From Saccharothrix syringae (lineage in GTDB: Bacteria > Actinomycetota > Actinomycetes > Mycobacteriales > Pseudonocardiaceae), in NCBI RefSeq assembly GCF_009498035.1, contig NZ_CP034550.1, forward strand, positions 8,494,001 through 8,558,000: a stretch of 64,000 bases of DNA, written 5' to 3'. This document shows positions 60,500-64,000 of the stretch, one piece after another (the stretch's first letter is position 1; every line of letters starts with the position of its first letter). The notes below the pieces were generated by a model. That model was not told where the DNA came from. It saw nothing but the letters and a program-made list of their open reading frames with translations, and did no database searches. Position numbers and translations under genes: made by a program.

Positions 60500-62071
60500 G
60501 TGAACAAGAGGACGAAGCGCTGGGTGATGGCCGGTGGGGGCACCGCCGCGATCGCGGTGATCGTGGCGGGCGCGGTGGTGCTGTGGTCGGCGGGTGAACC
60601 GGCGCCCACGGTGGCCCGGCAGCCCGAACCGGCCTCACCGGGCGTCGTGGCGCAGGAGTTCGTGGCCGCGCTGCGGGACGGCGACGCGACGCGCGCGGCC
60701 GCCGCGACCGACGCCGCCGAGGCGGCGAACGCGGCGATCACCAGGACGAAGCAGGGCATGTCGGGGGCGAGGTACCAGGCGCGGCTCACCTCGCCCGCCG
60801 TGCCGGAGGGCGCGACGTCGGTCGAGGTCGACGCGGACGTCACGTGGACCCTGCCCGACCTCAAGGTCCTCGCCTACCGGACCCGGTTCGAGGTGCGCCG
60901 GGTCGGTGACGAGTGGCGCGTGCACTGGTCGCCCACCGCCCTGCACCCGCAGCTCGGGGAGGGCCAGGGCCTGGCCTACTCCACCACGACCGGCGACGGC
61001 GCGCTGCTCGACCGCACCGGCGCGCCGGTGGCGCCGGGCTTCGCGCCGGTGGTGATGGGCACCGTGCGGCAGGCGGTGGGCTCGCTGTCCGGCGTCCCCG
61101 GCTCGCGGGTCGCCGTGGTCGACGCGGCGGGCGCGCCGGTGTCGGTGCTGCTGGAGAACAAGGGCGAGGTCAAGCGGTCGGTGACGGTCACCCTCGACCC
61201 GGCGGTGCAGGCCGCCGCGCAGGCCGCGGTGGACGGGGTCGGGCAGGCGGCCGCGCTGGTGGCGTTGCAGCCCTCGACCGGCGAGATCCTCGCGGTGGCG
61301 CAGAACGCCCCCGCCGACGGCATCGGGCGCATCGCGCTGGAGAACCTGTTCGAGCCGGGGTCGACGTTCAAGGTGGTGACCGCGGCGGCGGCGATGGCCG
61401 GCGGTTCGGTGGGGCCGGACACGCCGGTCGAGTGCCCCGGCGAGGCCACCATCGGCACGCGGCGGATCACCAACGAGGACTCGTTCGACCTCGGCTCGGT
61501 GCCGCTGCACCGGGCGTTCGCGGCGTCGTGCAACACGAGCTTCAGCAGGCTGGCGGCCGACCTGCCGGCGAACGCGCTGCCCGACGCCGCCGCGCACTTC
61601 GGGCTGATGTCGGACTTCACCGTCGCGGGCATCACCACGAACACGGGCAAGGTCCCGCCCGCGGAGTCGGTGCCGGAGCGGGTCGAGGCGGGCATCGGGC
61701 AGGGCGACGTGCTGGTCACGCCGTTCGGCATGGCGCTGGCGGCGGCGACCGTGGCGAACGGCCGGACGCCGGTGCCGCAGCTCGTCCGCGAGAGGCCGAC
61801 GCCGGAGCAGGCGCCTGCCGCGCCGCCCGCCGGGGTCGTCCCGGCGCTGCGGTCGATGATGGACGAGGTGGTGACCGGCGGCACGGCGCGGGAGCTGGCC
61901 GGGTCCGGCGTGCGCGGCAAGACCGGCACGGCCCAGTTCGGCGACGGCGCGCGGGCGCACGGGTGGTTCATCGGCTACCGGGGTGACCTGGCGTTCGCCG
62001 TGCTGGTGGTGAACGGCGGGTCGTCGAAGGTGGCGGTGTCGGCGACCGCGACGTTCCTGGCCGGGCTCTAG
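60500..62071 (+). CDS. Penicillin-binding transpeptidase with MecA-N-like domain
   Basis: A 523-residue class B type PBP. After a transmembrane anchor (GGGTAAIAVIVAGAVVLW) comes an NTF2-like MecA N-terminal domain (VVAQEFVAALRDGDATRAAA, then YRTRFEVRRVGDEWRVHWSP), a short dimerisation-type region, and the transpeptidase domain. The domain has SxxK = GSTFK, SxN = SCN in FAASCNTSF, and KTG = RGKTGTAQ. The MecA-N architecture is that of PBP2a and of many actinobacterial PBPs; it may give lower beta-lactam affinity, which is inference. GTG 60500 has GAGGGGGG upstream. Its stop overlaps the stop of the convergent ABC exporter gene by 4 bases. Confidence 0.92.
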   Translation: MNKRTKRWVMAGGGTAAIAVIVAGAVVLWSAGEPAPTVARQPEPASPGVVAQEFVAALRDGDATRAAAATDAAEAANAAITRTKQGMSGARYQARLTSPAVPEGATSVEVDADVTWTLPDLKVLAYRTRFEVRRVGDEWRVHWSPTALHPQLGEGQGLAYSTTTGDGALLDRTGAPVAPGFAPVVMGTVRQAVGSLSGVPGSRVAVVDAAGAPVSVLLENKGEVKRSVTVTLDPAVQAAAQAAVDGVGQAAALVALQPSTGEILAVAQNAPADGIGRIALENLFEPGSTFKVVTAAAAMAGGSVGPDTPVECPGEATIGTRRITNEDSFDLGSVPLHRAFAASCNTSFSRLAADLPANALPDAAAHFGLMSDFTVAGITTNTGKVPPAESVPERVEAGIGQGDVLVTPFGMALAAATVANGRTPVPQLVRERPTPEQAPAAPPAGVVPALRSMMDEVVTGGTARELAGSGVRGKTGTAQFGDGARAHGWFIGYRGDLAFAVLVVNGGSSKVAVSATATFLAGL

Positions 62072-63906
62072 ACGGGGGCCTCGTCGAACTGCGTCCGGTG
62101 CAGCTCGGCGTAGCGGCCGTCGGCGTTGAGCAGCTCGGCGTGGGTGCCGCGTTCGACGACGCGCCCGTCCTCGACGACCAGGATCTGATCGGCCGCGCGG
62201 ATCGTGGACAGGCGGTGGGCGATGACCAGCGCGGTGCGGCCGGCGAGGGCTTCGGTGAGCGCGGCCTGCACGGCGGCCTCGGACTCGGAGTCCAGGTGGG
62301 CGGTCGCCTCGTCGAGGATGACGACCCTCGGCTGGGCGAGCAGCAGGCGGGCGATGGTGAGGCGCTGGCGTTCGCCGCCGGAGAGGCGGTAGCCGCGTTC
62401 TCCCACGATCGTGTCGAGTCCGTCGGGCAGGGACTCGACGAGCTGGTCGAGGCGGGCGCGGCGCAGGGCGTCGCGGATCTCGTCCTCGGTGGCCTCGGGG
62501 CGCGGGTAGGTGAGGTTGGCGCGGATGGTGTCGTGGAAGAGGTGGCCGTCCTGGGTCACGACGCCGACGGTCCGGCGGATGGAGTCGGAGGTGAGGTCGC
62601 GGACGTCCGCGCCGGACAGCCGGACGGCGCCCTCGTCGACGTCGTAGAGGCGGGGCACCAGCGAGGCGATGGTGGACTTGCCCGCGCCGGACGAGCCGAC
62701 GAGCGCGACGAGCTGGCCGGGTTCGGCGCGGAAGGTGATGCCGTGCAGGACCTCCTCGCCGCCGCGCGCGTCCAGGGTGGACACGTTCTCCAGGGAGGCG
62801 AGGGACACCTTGTCGGGTGAGGGGTAGGCGAACCGGACGTTGTCGAACTCGACACTTACGGGGCCATCCGGCACCTGACGGGCGTCACTCTTCTCAGTGA
62901 TCATGGGTTCGAGGTCCAGCACCTCGAAGACACGTTCGAAGGAAACCAGGGCGGTCATGACGTCGACGCGCGCGTTGGCCAGGGCGGTCAGGGGCGTGTA
63001 GAGGCGGGTCAGGAGCAGGGCCAGCGAGACCACGGTGCCCGCGGCGAGGTGGCCGGTCAGGGCGAGGTAGCCGCCGAGGCCGTAGACGAGGGCCTGGGCC
63101 AGGGCGGACACCAGGGTCAGGCCGGTCATGAACCAGCGGGTGGCCATGGCGGTGCGGACGCCGATGTCGCGGACCCGGGCGGCCCGGGCGGCGAACTCGG
63201 CGACCTCGGTGCGGGGGCGGCCGAAGAGCTTGACCAGGGTCGCGCCGGGGGCGGAGAAGCGCTCGGTCATCTGGGTGGTCATGCCCGCGTTGAGGGTCGC
63301 GGCCTCGCGCTGGAGGTCGGCCATCCGGACGCCCATGCGGCGGGCGGGCAGGACGAAGATCGGGAGCAGGAGGAGCGCCAGCGCCGTGACTTGCCACGAA
63401 AGTGTGAACATCACGCCGAGCGAGAGACCCAACTGGATGACATTGGTCACTACACCCGAAAGGGTGGACGTGAACGCCCGCTGGGCGCCGATCACGTCGT
63501 TGTTCAGGCGGCTCACGAGCGCGCCGGTGCGGGTGCGGGTGAAGAAGGCGACCGGCATGCGCTGGACGTGCTCGAACACCGCGCGGCGCAGGTCGTAGAT
63601 CAGGCCCTCGCCGATGCGCGCCGACTGCCAGCGCTCGACCAGGCCGAGGCCCGCGTCGACGACCGCGATCCCGGCGATCGCGACCGCCAGCCACACCACG
63701 ACCGACGTGCCGCGGCCCTCGACGATCGCGTCCACCACCTGGCCGGCGAGCACCGGGGTGCTCACCGCCAGGACCGCCGAGACGACTGGGAGCAGCAGGA
63801 ACAGCACCAGCTTGGTCCGGTGCGGGCTGGCGAAGCCCAGCACTCGGCGGAACGTGCCGGGGCGTACCCCCGTGGGCGCGTCGGAAGCCCGCATCGCGCT
63901 GCGCAT
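62068..63906 (-). CDS. ABC exporter, fused membrane and ATPase domains
   Basis: A half-size ABC exporter of about 612 residues that works as a dimer. The membrane domain (about residues 20-310) has six helices; the helix 2-3 region contains GEGLIYDLRRAVFEHVQRMP, a coupling region typical of lipid- and drug-type exporters. The ATPase domain shows Walker A VGSSGAGKST, Q-loop VTQDGHLFHDT, signature LSGGERQRL, Walker B VVILDEATAHLD and the H-loop IAHRLST. The substrate is unknown. ATG 63906 is used; ATG 63894 and GTG 63927 are alternatives. Confidence 0.93.
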   Translation of the reverse strand: MRSAMRASDAPTGVRPGTFRRVLGFASPHRTKLVLFLLLPVVSAVLAVSTPVLAGQVVDAIVEGRGTSVVVWLAVAIAGIAVVDAGLGLVERWQSARIGEGLIYDLRRAVFEHVQRMPVAFFTRTRTGALVSRLNNDVIGAQRAFTSTLSGVVTNVIQLGLSLGVMFTLSWQVTALALLLLPIFVLPARRMGVRMADLQREAATLNAGMTTQMTERFSAPGATLVKLFGRPRTEVAEFAARAARVRDIGVRTAMATRWFMTGLTLVSALAQALVYGLGGYLALTGHLAAGTVVSLALLLTRLYTPLTALANARVDVMTALVSFERVFEVLDLEPMITEKSDARQVPDGPVSVEFDNVRFAYPSPDKVSLASLENVSTLDARGGEEVLHGITFRAEPGQLVALVGSSGAGKSTIASLVPRLYDVDEGAVRLSGADVRDLTSDSIRRTVGVVTQDGHLFHDTIRANLTYPRPEATEDEIRDALRRARLDQLVESLPDGLDTIVGERGYRLSGGERQRLTIARLLLAQPRVVILDEATAHLDSESEAAVQAALTEALAGRTALVIAHRLSTIRAADQILVVEDGRVVERGTHAELLNADGRYAELHRTQFDEAPV

Positions 63907-64000
63907 CAAAGCCCAGGATCCGTCCACGACAGACAGGAACGCGGGTGGTGGGCGCAGGCTTCCCGGTTTCGGCCTCCGGGTTCGGCGCGTTCGGTGGTGA
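63907..64000. other. Window end, upstream of the ABC exporter
   Basis: These 94 bases hold the leader of the minus-strand exporter gene. Nothing further can be assigned before the window ends. Confidence 0.4.

Overview
The window is very GC-rich and densely coded, with GTG/ATG starts, frequent 1-4 base stop/start overlaps and many G+C-rich intergenic hairpins. The gene families point to a filamentous or related actinobacterium: a ShbA/SigD-type sigma factor, ANTAR protein, F420-dependent LLM oxidoreductases, TreY/TreZ/GlgX trehalose genes, SAV_2336/NB-ARC/TPR proteins, EAD2 and VMAP-C domains, a UdgX and DasR-type operators. My best guess is a member of the Pseudonocardiaceae (Saccharothrix/Actinosynnema/Lentzea-like), by inference only. 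No rRNA, tRNA, CRISPR array, insertion sequence, phage or plasmid gene was seen.

Layout. 274-3733 (minus): an ABC-2 exporter (ATPase, permease) coupled to a NarL-type kinase and response regulator, with a perfect 22-bp palindrome upstream. 3828-4009: a 22-bp tandem array and a G-run tract. 4064-6464 (plus): alpha/beta hydrolase, HAD phosphatase, F420 oxidoreductase. 6468-9832 (minus): Ser/Thr kinase, secreted NTR/TIMP-like protein and a PucR regulator, the last divergent from gabT-gabD (9904-12581).

13218-32043 holds the most unusual content: two paralogous copies (A and B) of a five-gene block. Each has, on the plus strand with overlapping reading frames, an EAD2-VMAP-C protein, a MoxR AAA+ ATPase and a giant vWA-like/NB-ARC/TPR protein. 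Converging on it from the minus strand are a 60-64 residue peptide and an HExxH protein of the alpha-ketoglutarate peptide beta-hydroxylase type. The two giant proteins diverge near their ends but share the terminal tail CDTDTMQ. A DasR-box-controlled LPMO and a short-chain dehydrogenase sit between the copies. The separate parts belong to known families (ternary MoxR/vWA/VMAP conflict systems, SAV_2336/FxsT-like STAND proteins, HExxH hydroxylases). The fixed combination, with a possible self-encoded modification substrate, is the best candidate here for an undescribed system.

32246-43446: a short leader with an extended anti-16S element, udgX with csbD, an ANTAR regulator, the coupled operon glgX-treY-treZ, malQ and a LacI regulator (glycogen to trehalose). 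43619-46016: a 60-bp tandem repeat, a second F420 oxidoreductase and an M23 endopeptidase. 46463-63906 is rich in envelope genes: two paralogous class A PBPs, a MecA-N-type transpeptidase, a GH25 muramidase, a DivIVA-like protein and a CFA synthase. Among them lie a PfkB kinase, the sigma factor, a DeoR/SIS pair with its own operator and a DasR-like box, small regulators and an ABC exporter.
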